Of a DNA stretch of 64,000 bases, positions 1 to 6,949 are shown one piece after another (position 1 is the first letter of the stretch; every line of letters starts with the position of its first letter). The stretch comes from Halorientalis sp. IM1011 (GTDB taxonomy: Archaea; Halobacteriota; Halobacteria; Halobacteriales; Haloarculaceae). The notes under the pieces are model-generated. The model had not been told where the DNA came from and ran no database searches. It worked only from the letters and a program-made list of their open reading frames with translations. A program made the translations under genes and the position numbers. Location of the stretch: positions 124,001-188,000 of the forward strand of contig NZ_CP019067.1 of assembly GCF_001989615.1 (NCBI RefSeq), given 5' to 3'.

Positions 1-588
1 GTCGTCGCGACGGCGGACACGGTCAAAGAGTCCGCGAAAGCGGCCGTGAGCGCGCTCCGCGAACGTGACCTGTCCGTCCACATGATCACCGGCGACAACG
101 AGCGGACGGCCGAGGCCGTCGCCGAACAGGTCGGGATCGACCCCGGGAACGTCCGCGCGGAGGTTCTGCCGGAGGACAAGGCCGACGCTATCGAGGCGAT
201 TCAGGACGACGGCGAGCGGGCGATGATGGTCGGTGACGGTGTCAACGACGCGCCCGCGCTGGCGGCGGCGTTCGTCGGCTGTGCCATCGGCAGCGGAACG
301 GACGTGGCAATCGAGGCCGCAGATGTGACGCTGATGCGGTCGGACCCCCAGGACGTGCTGAAGGCCATCCGCGTCTCCGAGGGGACGCTGGCCAAGATCA
401 AGCAGAACCTGTTCTGGGCGCTGGGGTACAACACGGCGATGATCCCGCTGGCCTCGCTGGGGCTGTTGCAACCCGTGCTCGCGGCGGGTGCGATGGCGCT
501 GTCAAGCGTCTCCGTGCTGGCGAACAGCCTCGTGTTCCGCTCGTACACGCCGACGGAGGATTACCGGCTGCTCGGCCGGTTCCGCTGA
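1..588 (+). CDS. copA: Copper-translocating P-type ATPase, C-terminal part (gene starts before the window)
   Basis: The frame is open from base 1, so only the last 195 residues are seen. They hold the end of the ATP-binding/phosphorylation domains and the last two membrane helices. Visible motifs are TGDN (N/P-domain hinge), the Mg-binding GDGVNDAPAL, a YN pair in the seventh helix (GYNTAM) and the MALSS motif of the eighth helix. YN plus MxxSS are the Cu(I)-site signatures of P1B-1 ATPases, so export of Cu(I) from the cytoplasm is the likely role (family knowledge). The N-terminal metal-binding domains and the CPC helix lie outside. A Tat lipoprotein related to copper proteins lies 0.7 kb downstream but has its own promoter. 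The substrate is inferred from motifs; Ag(I) is also possible. Confidence 0.9.
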   Translation, partial: VVATADTVKESAKAAVSALRERDLSVHMITGDNERTAEAVAEQVGIDPGNVRAEVLPEDKADAIEAIQDDGERAMMVGDGVNDAPALAAAFVGCAIGSGTDVAIEAADVTLMRSDPQDVLKAIRVSEGTLAKIKQNLFWALGYNTAMIPLASLGLLQPVLAAGAMALSSVSVLANSLVFRSYTPTEDYRLLGRFR

Positions 589-678
589 GTCGGAACTGGA
601 GGGCACCGACCCGCAACTACCCGAAAACAAAACAGGTCGGGTACGTCGCTCATCCGGGTCCGGCGCGTACGGTCGGGT

Positions 679-1077
679 ATGTCGAAACCCGAGATCGAGT
701 GGTCGACACGACGCCAGTCCGAACCGACCGACAGCGGATTTCCCTCTGTGAGAGACCCGGCGAGTCTCTTCGGTGCGCTCGCGTCGGCCCGTCGTCTGGC
801 GTTGCTGTGGACGCTCGCCGACGCCGACGGTCAGGTCTCGCTGACCACGGCGTCACGGCGGATCCCAGAGCGTGAGCGGGAACTCGACTCGAACTGCGAG
901 GCGGTACCGGCAGCGACGGAGGTCCGAACGACGCTCCGGCACGGCCACGTCCCGAAACTCCGGGCCGTCGGTCTGGTGACGTTCGACGAATCCACGGAGA
1001 CGCTCCGCCTCTCGATCGACGAGGAACGGTTGCGCCACCTGCTAGACGGGGCGGTCGATACTCGGATCGACACCTGA
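679..1077 (+). CDS. DUF7344-type putative DNA-binding protein
   Basis: A 132-residue soluble protein. After a variable 25-residue N-terminus, residues 28-115 show the pattern of the haloarchaeal DUF7344 domain: an ASARRLALLWTLA helix, a middle segment with VRTTLRHGHVPKL, then LRAVGLVTFD, which looks like a winged helix with a wing strand. These are usually annotated as transcription-regulator-like. The first ATG is used because no upstream in-frame start is better placed. It stands alone between copA and the halocyanin-like gene. The DNA target is unknown and the family name is from memory. Confidence 0.7.
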   Translation: MSKPEIEWSTRRQSEPTDSGFPSVRDPASLFGALASARRLALLWTLADADGQVSLTTASRRIPERERELDSNCEAVPAATEVRTTLRHGHVPKLRAVGLVTFDESTETLRLSIDEERLRHLLDGAVDTRIDT

Positions 1078-1238
1078 CGCCGGCACAGACATGGCCGCTG
1101 ACAATATGGGCTACCCACCGTATCGACCGACCGACCCGACAGGCTTGCTATCGTCGGTCTATCCCGGGCACAGTCGACGTGCGCTCTGTTCAGTCCGGGG
1201 ACTCACATGGTATCGGATCCCGAAGGAAGGTCAAGTGA

Positions 1239-1247
1239 TTTATATTT
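1239..1247 (+). promoter_or_regulatory. TATA box of the halocyanin-like gene
   Basis: TTTATATTT lies 22-30 nt before the ATG at 1269, the spacing expected for a leaderless haloarchaeal transcript. The local AT richness stands out from the GC-rich surroundings. It supports 1269 rather than the GTG at 1248 as the start. Confidence 0.7.
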
Positions 1248-1268
1248 GTGGACACAGAGGTTTGCCGC

Positions 1269-2234
1269 ATGACCTGGCAATCGAAGCGTCGGGCCTTCCT
1301 CCGGACCGCAGTCGTCGCGACAGCAGCGGGTGTCGCCGGCTGTTCGGACGACGGCTCGGCCGACACTCCGGACGAAGACGAGGAACTGACCGAATCGGCA
1401 ACACCGACGGACACACCCGAAGAGACGGATTCGGAGGGTGAGACACCCGACGAGTCGGATGAGCCAGCAGAGCCCGACGAACCAACCGACGTACAGAACC
1501 CGAAGCAGACCGTCGACGACTGGCTCTCGAACACGAAAAACTACGACGGATCGATCAATCCGATGATCGGGCGGACCGACGTGTCGATCGGCGTCGGCGT
1601 CGACGACGGATCGGGGAGTAACTTCGCGTTCGGCAAACCCGCGATCAGAGTCACGACGGGAACGAAGATCCAGTGGATCTGGGAGGATCCGGAGAACGAA
1701 CACAACGTCCGCGAGCGCAACGGCCTGTTCGACAGCGGGCGGCCCGTCGCCTCGTCCGGGAAGACCTACACTGTGACGCTGACCGAACCCGGCGTCTACC
1801 TCTACCGATGTTCGAACTTCGGCGGTGCGATCGGGATGCGCGGTGCGATCATCGTCGAAGAAGAGCAGTCGCTCAGTGGCTACCCGAAAGTCGACGAGTG
1901 GCTCGACGAGTACGGCGAGTACACCGGCCGTCTGACCGACAGGACAGGCGAGTCGTCCGTCTCGGTGACGGTCGGTGCGCGCCACGACGGGCAAAACCGG
2001 TCGTTCGATCCGGTTGCCATCCTCGTCGATTCCGGGACGGAGATCGTGTTCGAGTGGAACGGTCGCGGCGGCTCACACGACGTGGTCTGGGAAGACGGCG
2101 ACTGGGGCGCCAGTCGGACGACGGCCGACGCGAGTTACTCCTACAGCGTGACCATGGACGAACCGGGCGTCTACCGCTACTTCTGTCGGACGGACAAACC
2201 CTACAACGGCCGCGGCGCGGTCGTCGTCCGCTAG
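1269..2234 (+). CDS. Tat lipoprotein with two degenerate halocyanin (blue-copper-like) domains
   Basis: 321 residues. The N-terminus has a twin-arginine signal (KRRAFLRT) and a lipobox GVAGC with the lipidated Cys at residue 25, followed by an acidic, Thr/Asp/Glu-rich linker to about residue 75. Two cupredoxin-like domains follow (about 78-198 and 206-321), each with the EPGVYxYxC strand of halocyanins, small electron carriers on the outer face of the membrane. A type-1 copper site needs His, Cys, His and Met. Domain 1 keeps H145, C181 and M190 but has Phe where the PH of CxPH should be. Domain 2 keeps H270 and C306 but lacks both the second His and the Met. Copper binding is therefore doubtful. 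The start was chosen from the TATA box 22-30 nt upstream. Confidence 0.8.
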   Translation: MTWQSKRRAFLRTAVVATAAGVAGCSDDGSADTPDEDEELTESATPTDTPEETDSEGETPDESDEPAEPDEPTDVQNPKQTVDDWLSNTKNYDGSINPMIGRTDVSIGVGVDDGSGSNFAFGKPAIRVTTGTKIQWIWEDPENEHNVRERNGLFDSGRPVASSGKTYTVTLTEPGVYLYRCSNFGGAIGMRGAIIVEEEQSLSGYPKVDEWLDEYGEYTGRLTDRTGESSVSVTVGARHDGQNRSFDPVAILVDSGTEIVFEWNGRGGSHDVVWEDGDWGASRTTADASYSYSVTMDEPGVYRYFCRTDKPYNGRGAVVVR

Positions 2235-3169
2235 GTTCGCTCGACGAACGCGACGATCTCCTCGGCGATCGTCTCGCCTCGATCCTCCTGCAGAAAGTGC
2301 GCGCCGCCTTCGATCCAGGTGTCGGGCTGTTCGCTCGCCGTGGGAAACAGGTCTCGCAGGTAATCCCGCGATCCGTGCGTGATCGGATCAGAGTCCGAGA
2401 AGAGGATGAACACCGGTTTCTCCCAGTTTTCGAACGTCTGCTTGGCCGCACGCATGGTCTCGGCCCCGTCCATGTCCGGATCGGTGGGGACCCGACTCGG
2501 GAGGATGCGCGCGCCGGCCATGTGATCCTCGTCCGGGAAGGGCGCGCGGTAGGCCTCGACTTCCTCGTCGGCGAGATCGGTGAGACAGCCGTCCTTCACG
2601 AGTCGTCCCACGTCGAAATCGGGAGCCTCGGCGGCCATGTCCTTGAAGTCGTGCCACACGTCGGGCATCGACTGGTGCCCATCCATCAGGCCGGTGTTCA
2701 TCGGTACGAGCCGGGCGAACCGGTCGGGATTGTTCGCCGCGACTGGCAGCCCGAGCAGGCCGCCCCAGTCCTGACAGATCAGAGTGACGTTCTGCAGGTC
2801 GAGTTCCTCGACGAACCGCTCGACCGTGTCGTACATCGCACTGTAGGTGTAGTCGGCCTGCTCGGGCCACTTGTCGGAACGGCCGAAGCCGATCAGATCC
2901 GGCGCGATCACACGCCCGACCTCCGAGAGCGTCGGGATCATCTTCCGGTAGAGGTACGACCACGTCGGCTCCCCGTGGAGACAGAGGAAGGTCTCGTCAC
3001 CGTCGCCCTCGACGTCGACGTAGGCCATCTCGGGGCCGCCGACGTCACCAGAACGCTTCGCGTTCTGGTTGCCCGGTGAGGTTCCCTCACCGACGTCCAC
3101 GTAGTTGGCCTCGTACTCGTAGCCCGGAAGGTCCTCGAACCGCTCGGCGGGTGCGCGTACCAGTCCCAT
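2231..3169 (-). CDS. Haloalkane dehalogenase (alpha/beta hydrolase)
   Basis: 312 residues from the ATG at 3169. Alpha/beta-hydrolase motifs typical of haloalkane dehalogenases are present: the halide-stabilising HGEPTW after strand 3, the nucleophile elbow CQDWGG (Asp nucleophile followed by the halide-binding Trp), a later Asp in FSDSDP and the catalytic His in GGAHFLQED. The family hydrolyses carbon-halogen bonds to alcohol plus halide; some members act on other esters or epoxides. The upstream ATG at 3196 is possible, but AATAACTAT lies about 25-34 nt before 3169 and residues from MGLVRAP onward fit the family N-terminus. Its stop codon shares CTAG with the convergent halocyanin-like gene. 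Confidence 0.85.
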   Translation of the reverse strand: MGLVRAPAERFEDLPGYEYEANYVDVGEGTSPGNQNAKRSGDVGGPEMAYVDVEGDGDETFLCLHGEPTWSYLYRKMIPTLSEVGRVIAPDLIGFGRSDKWPEQADYTYSAMYDTVERFVEELDLQNVTLICQDWGGLLGLPVAANNPDRFARLVPMNTGLMDGHQSMPDVWHDFKDMAAEAPDFDVGRLVKDGCLTDLADEEVEAYRAPFPDEDHMAGARILPSRVPTDPDMDGAETMRAAKQTFENWEKPVFILFSDSDPITHGSRDYLRDLFPTASEQPDTWIEGGAHFLQEDRGETIAEEIVAFVERT

Positions 3170-3290
3170 GGGAGTTTCCACACACCCTCTGCTCATAGTT
3201 ATTTTCCTTCCAGAAATAATGTTGAGTCGATCTGAGCTAACAGCGTTCGTACGTCGCCGGGCTTAACCGGTCGCCGGTCGGACAGCGATC

Positions 3291-3578
3291 ATGCACGTCG
3301 CGTTCGTCACGTACGCCACGATCAGGGACAGTATCGGCGAGAAACGGCTCGAACGGGAGTTCGAGTCGGGGACGACGGTCGGTGCGGCACTCACGGCACT
3401 GGCCGACGAGTACGAGAATCTCGGTCCGCTGCTGTTCGACAGCGACGGCGATCTCCGCCCCAACGTCAACGTCCTCGTCGACGAGGAGAACGTCCGGAAC
3501 GGGGAGGGGCCGGCGACGGTACTTTCCGACGGCGCGACGGTCAGTCTCGCCCCGGGCGTGGCTGGTGGGCGTCGGTGA
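3291..3578 (+). CDS. MoaD/ThiS-family ubiquitin-like protein (SAMP-like) with a C-terminal GG-RR
   Basis: 95 residues with the beta-grasp pattern of MoaD and archaeal SAMP proteins: an N-terminal strand (HVAFVTYATIRD), a central helix (TVGAALTALADEY), PNVNVLVDEENV, and a final strand with LSDGATVSLAPGVAGG. Such proteins are adenylated at a C-terminal Gly-Gly by an E1-like enzyme and then act as sulfur carriers (molybdopterin, tRNA thiolation) or as isopeptide-linked modifiers. Here GG is followed by Arg-Arg, so the reactive terminus would need trimming. A TATA-like CTTAACC lies about 25-30 nt before the ATG, indicating a leaderless, single-gene transcript. Confidence 0.8.
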   Translation: MHVAFVTYATIRDSIGEKRLEREFESGTTVGAALTALADEYENLGPLLFDSDGDLRPNVNVLVDEENVRNGEGPATVLSDGATVSLAPGVAGGRR

Positions 3579-4002
3579 CGGATACGGTCGGAAAGAATGG
3601 TTCGCTCCACAGTGGTTCGTCCCTCGCGGGACGGACTGTACCCGGTTAGACCAGACCGCGGAGTCCGCCCGGTGTCGGCATCTCGGACTCGCGGTCGGTC
3701 TCCTCTCCGTCCCGGTCTCCCTCCCCGGAGCCGGACCGTTCCGATCGGGCCATACTGCATACTAGGGTCGAATGCTATCCGACAAAAATTTTGCTCCTGC
3801 CCCCCGGAATATAATGCAAGTTTCTTCCCTCGTGTGAAATAAGTTCGCTGGGCAGGGTCCACAGAGACACCACGATCACAGCCACGGAGTACTCGTCGGG
3901 AGAGCTGTTACAGTGGAGAGATCGTGCTCTGAGGTGAGCAAACTCCACCTGACACCGCGGCTGGACCAAACCATTAACCCTGACCAGGGCAAACAGTATT
4001 CC
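3579..4002. other. 424-bp intergenic region, mostly empty
   Basis: No long coding frame with haloarchaeal composition is present. The segment around 3770-3850 is AT-rich for this genome and holds AAAAATTTT (3784-3792) and AATATAAT (about 3808-3815), which could be promoter elements. A tiny minus-strand frame (3646-3753) is listed separately. ATTAACC at about 3974-3980 probably serves the DUF302 gene. Confidence 0.5.
3646..3753 (-). CDS. Possible 35-residue microprotein
   Basis: ATG to TAA on the minus strand, encoding a hydrophilic, Glu/Arg/Ser-rich peptide that ends MPTPGGLRGLV. An AT-rich AAAATTTTT element lies about 31-39 nt upstream, near promoter distance. No domain is recognisable and chance short frames are common in GC-rich DNA, so this is a weak call. 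Confidence 0.2.
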   Translation of the reverse strand: MARSERSGSGEGDRDGEETDRESEMPTPGGLRGLV

Positions 4003-4419
4003 ATGGAGTACACAATACAAGCCGCAGTCACTGGTGAGTTCGACGACGTCGTCGACGCGACGACTGCTGCACTCGAAGAGGAGGGATTCGGTGTCCTCTG
4101 TGACATCGATATTCAGGGCACACTAAAGGAGAAACTCGGCGAAGAGTTCCCTCAGTATCGGATTCTCGGTGCGTGCAATCCCCCGCTGGCACACGAGGGC
4201 TTGACTGCGGAAACCGAGCTCGGTGCGCTCCTCCCCTGTAACGTCATCGTCTACGAGCGCGACGACGGCGACATCGTCGTGAGTGCAGTCGACCCCGAGC
4301 AACTGGTCGGGATCGCAGACAACGATTCGCTAGACTCCATCGCGACCGAGGTCACCGAGCGATTCGATCGTGTACTGGCAGCCGTCTCGGAGGAATTCGA
4401 ACCCGCATCGGCGGTCTGA
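4003..4419 (+). CDS. DUF302 family protein
   Basis: 138 residues. It matches the DUF302 fold pattern: an N-terminal strand (EYTIQAAV), a helix with FDDVVDATTAALEEEGFGVL, DIQGTLKEKLGEEFPQYRILGACNPPLAHEGL, then LLPCNVIVYERDDGDIVVSAVDP. The segment LGACNPPLA with its Cys and the CNVIVYE strand are hallmarks. DUF302 proteins are often linked to sulfur or metal metabolism, but no reaction is established. The ATG at 4003 is preferred over earlier starts because ATTAACC lies 23-29 nt upstream and the homologous region begins there. It has no obvious operon partner. Confidence 0.8.
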   Translation: MEYTIQAAVTGEFDDVVDATTAALEEEGFGVLCDIDIQGTLKEKLGEEFPQYRILGACNPPLAHEGLTAETELGALLPCNVIVYERDDGDIVVSAVDPEQLVGIADNDSLDSIATEVTERFDRVLAAVSEEFEPASAV

Positions 4420-4646
4420 TTTTTCGAGGGCTTCGTCCACCTGACTGGACTCGATAACGATACGTCCCCTGTCCCTCGTCGCAGTCTCTAATCTTGATTC
4501 GTAATGGGAATATCACACAATAGAGAGTCGATATGGAGTATAGCCGTCGCCGCAGGCAGTTAGACGTGGTCCACGAAAATACAGTGAGCTGATCCTCTTT
4601 CGGAGACGTGAAAATCCGAAATCAGCGAGTAGCGACAGAACGAAAG

Positions 4647-5036
4647 CTACCGGCGGTCGTCGGACGTGAGACGGGCGCGGCGGCGATCGAACTCCTCGTC
4701 GCCGATCTCGCCACGCGCGTACCGCTCCTGGAGGACGGCGAGTGCGCTATCCGCAGTGTGACCGTCCGTCCGGAACCGCGTTGCCAGCCAGTAGCCGACA
4801 CAGACTGGCAGAGTGACGAGGAGTGCCATCCACAGCAGGCCGAGTAGCATCGTCCCCAGTCCGCTCCATCCGGCCATGTGACCGGCGTTCCACATGCCGT
4901 CGTGCCAGTTCCACGTCGTTGCAGCCGGGACAGTCGCGTGCGTCAGAGCCAGCCCGCCGAAGACGGCGAGCGTCAGTGCTCCGACGACGACGAGTCCCAG
5001 CGATCGAATACCGCGTGCTCGAATCGGATTTTGCAT
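4647..5036 (-). CDS. SHOCT-domain membrane protein
   Basis: 129 residues. Two hydrophobic helices (about 12-32 and 58-82) flank an extracytoplasmic loop rich in Trp, His and Met (TWNWHDGMWNAGHMAGW), a composition that could bind metal. The C-terminal 30 residues are a SHOCT motif (ALAVLQERYARGEIGDEEFD), a short helical element often at the end of membrane proteins and thought to mediate oligomerisation. The gene follows DoxX on the same strand by 27 bp and is probably cotranscribed with it. Its function is unknown. Confidence 0.75.
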   Translation of the reverse strand: MQNPIRARGIRSLGLVVVGALTLAVFGGLALTHATVPAATTWNWHDGMWNAGHMAGWSGLGTMLLGLLWMALLVTLPVCVGYWLATRFRTDGHTADSALAVLQERYARGEIGDEEFDRRRARLTSDDRR

Positions 5037-5063
5037 CGGTGTACTCCAGAGGGTTCGGCGTGG

Positions 5064-5624
5064 TTAGCCGAGGATGTACTCGAGGGCGGGGTAGCGCTCG
5101 ACGAGCGCCTGGCCGCCGATCTCGTACTGTTCGATGTACTGGTCGAGTCCGAGGATGCGGCCGGCAGCGAACGCCGCGACCGCGAGGAACACGAGCATGT
5201 ACGCGAAGTCCCCGTTGATGAACCCGTGGCCGATGTCCCAGTTACCGAAGTAGAACATGAGCATCATGAGCGCGCCGAAGAACGCCGCGAGGCGAACGAA
5301 CGCGCCGACGAGCAGGCCGAGGCCGATCAACAGCTCGCCCCACGGCACGGCGACGTTCGCGAACTCGACGAACCACGGCGTCGAACCCATCCACGCGAAC
5401 ATGCCTGCCAGCGGGTTGCCGTTCGTCGCCGCGACGTTGGACAGATAGCCGCCGGCAGCGAACTCACCGGTGAGCTTCGTGAAGCCGGAGTAGGCGAACG
5501 CATAACCCATCATGAGACGGAGCGCGAGGACGAACCACGCGCTGAGGCTGTGTACTTTCCCGCCGACGGTCAGACCGCCGATCCTGCTTTCGAGCCGGTT
5601 CATGCCGGAGTCGAGTGTAGACAT
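5064..5624 (-). CDS. DoxX family membrane protein
   Basis: 186 residues with four membrane helices. The DoxX pattern is clear: ALRLMMGYAFAYSGFTKL near the first helix, then WGELLIGLGLLVGAFVRLAAFFGALMMLMFYF and a final helix. DoxX proteins relate to the small subunit of archaeal thiosulfate:quinone oxidoreductase and to redox-stress membrane complexes; many have no defined role. Of two in-frame ATGs (5630, 5624), the second sits 7 nt after AAGGTGA (5632-5638), a fair ribosome-binding site. A TATATA element lies at 5664-5669. It is divergent from a winged-helix gene that may regulate it. Confidence 0.8.
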   Translation of the reverse strand: MSTLDSGMNRLESRIGGLTVGGKVHSLSAWFVLALRLMMGYAFAYSGFTKLTGEFAAGGYLSNVAATNGNPLAGMFAWMGSTPWFVEFANVAVPWGELLIGLGLLVGAFVRLAAFFGALMMLMFYFGNWDIGHGFINGDFAYMLVFLAVAAFAAGRILGLDQYIEQYEIGGQALVERYPALEYILG

Positions 5625-5663
5625 AATCATTTCACCTTCAATTACGAGTAGGTGGGAAGAGAG

Positions 5664-5669
5664 TATATA
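5664..5669 (-). promoter_or_regulatory. TATA box in the doxX/winged-helix divergent region
   Basis: TATATA lies about 40 nt before the doxX ATG at 5624, leaving a short leader that holds the AAGGTGA site. The hexamer is palindromic, so orientation is inferred from the distance to doxX. Confidence 0.5.
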
Positions 5670-5706
5670 CTAGCGAGCCAGCGTTCTGAGTCGGAAAATC
5701 GGGGGG

Positions 5707-5714
5707 CTATATTA
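5707..5714 (+). promoter_or_regulatory. TATA box of the winged-helix regulator
   Basis: CTATATTA lies 25-32 nt upstream of the GTG at 5739. The spacing fits a leaderless transcript and argues against the GTG at 5652, which would place the promoter inside the gene. Confidence 0.65.
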
Positions 5715-5738
5715 CCCTCCTGTCACGAGTACGGGAGT

Positions 5739-6092
5739 GTGTCCGGAGCGTCCGATCGACTAGACATCTTCGCCACGCTCGACGACGAGTACGCCCGCGA
5801 TATCCTCGTGGCGACGAAGACGGACCGGCTATCCGCGAAAGAACTCAGTGAGGAATGCGACATGTCACGTCCGACCGTCTCTCGCCGCGTCAGCCGACTC
5901 GTCGAACAGGGCCTCCTCGAGGAGTACACGCACGTCGACCCCGGCGGTCGGCACTACAGCGAGTACGAGGCGCGACTCGAACGCATCGAAGTGCTCCTTC
6001 AGGCGGAGGGGTTCGACGTCCAGATCGACGTCCGGCCGGACCCCGCCGACCGCATGGCATCCATCTTCGAGAAGATGCGGGGATCTGACTGA
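5739..6092 (+). CDS. Winged-helix (ArsR/MarR-like) transcriptional regulator
   Basis: 117 residues from the GTG at 5739. Residues 6-65 form a winged helix: IFATLDDEYARDILVAT, then the turn and recognition helix SAKELSEECDMSRPTVSRRVSRLVEQGLLEEY, and a wing with DPGGRHYSEYEARLERIEVLL. It probably binds DNA as a dimer. Being divergent from doxX-SHOCT, it is a candidate regulator of that pair and of itself (inference). It overlaps the next gene as TGATG, indicating translational coupling. The start was set by the TATA box. Confidence 0.8.
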   Translation: MSGASDRLDIFATLDDEYARDILVATKTDRLSAKELSEECDMSRPTVSRRVSRLVEQGLLEEYTHVDPGGRHYSEYEARLERIEVLLQAEGFDVQIDVRPDPADRMASIFEKMRGSD

Positions 6093-6367
6093 TGGAACAC
6101 ACGTTGTTCGTCGTCGCCAAACTGTTCACCACCGCGTTAGCAGTGGTCATCGCCTACCAGGCCTACCGCGGGTATCAGCGGCATCGCACGAAGTTGCTCC
6201 TGTACGTTGCCGTCGGCTTCGCGCTCGTCGGTCTCGGCGGCTTCCTCGAAGGCGTGTTCTTCGAGGTCCTCCAGGTGTCGATCTTCGAGGCCGGGTTCGT
6301 GGCGGCACTCGTCACCGCAGCGGGGATGCTGTCCATCCTCTATGCGCTCTACGCCCCGAATCCCTGA
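6092..6367 (+). CDS. Small membrane protein (DUF7521-like)
   Basis: 91 residues and three hydrophobic helices, with AYQAYRGYQRHRTKLLLYVAVGF between the first and second. The pattern fits the haloarchaeal DUF7521 family, commonly encoded directly after an ArsR-like regulator. Its start codon overlaps the stop of the regulator, so the two are one unit. It may be a membrane partner that modulates the regulator, but that is only inferred from the pairing. Confidence 0.7.
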   Translation: MEHTLFVVAKLFTTALAVVIAYQAYRGYQRHRTKLLLYVAVGFALVGLGGFLEGVFFEVLQVSIFEAGFVAALVTAAGMLSILYALYAPNP

Positions 6368-6389
6368 GTCCCGGGTGTTGTGCCGAACG

Positions 6390-6397
6390 TTATATCC
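6390..6397 (+). promoter_or_regulatory. TATA box upstream of the 6419 membrane gene
   Basis: TTATATCC is 22-29 nt before the ATG at 6419, consistent with leaderless transcription separate from the preceding regulator pair. Confidence 0.6.
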
Positions 6398-6418
6398 GAA
6401 CCGGTCGTACTGTAGCCT

Positions 6419-6814
6419 ATGCTACGGACACTCATAGGCGTGCTCGGAGTCGTGACAGCACTGTTCCCGGACGAGATCGTCGCACTCTTCGAGACACTCG
6501 CTATCGCCGAACCCGGCGAGGGGACCACGAGATCCTGGGTCAACCCGGGAATTCGAATGGAGGGGATTCTGATTGCCGTGATCTCACTCCTTGGCGGCCG
6601 CTCGTATGGGTGGACGATGAACGTCACCGGAGCGTTCGGCGCGATCGTCCTCGTGTTTCCAGACCTGTATCGCAAAGTTGCTGTCACGCTCCTCTACGAG
6701 CGCCCGGATTCTATCGAGTGGAACGAGCGATTCACGACAGGCCTGCGGATAATCGGCGCGGTATACGTTCTTCTGGCAGCTATTGCATACAAAAACCGCA
6801 CCAAAGACGTGTAG
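6419..6814 (+). CDS. Membrane protein of unknown function
   Basis: 131 residues with probably four hydrophobic segments (about 2-25, 43-60, 63-80 and 106-124) and short loops. The loop WVNPGIRMEGI precedes the second helix. I recognise no family. Codon use matches the neighbours and the TATA box at 6390-6397 supports the start. Monocistronic. Confidence 0.65.
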   Translation: MLRTLIGVLGVVTALFPDEIVALFETLAIAEPGEGTTRSWVNPGIRMEGILIAVISLLGGRSYGWTMNVTGAFGAIVLVFPDLYRKVAVTLLYERPDSIEWNERFTTGLRIIGAVYVLLAAIAYKNRTKDV

Positions 6815-6949
6815 AACAGTCGCTTACGTCGTCGTACGACGCAATCAAGCTATCGGAGTCTCGTGGCCACACCCCGTTCGTACAGAAAAACGGCGGCTGA
6901 TCTGTCCATGACCACTACCCGACCAGTTCCGGTCCGCAGGTGAACAGCG

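Noticed and set aside
1-2234. copA and the halocyanin-like gene as one copper operon
   Set aside because: A separate TATA box lies before the second gene, a DUF7344 gene intervenes, and the copper ligands of the halocyanin domains are incomplete.
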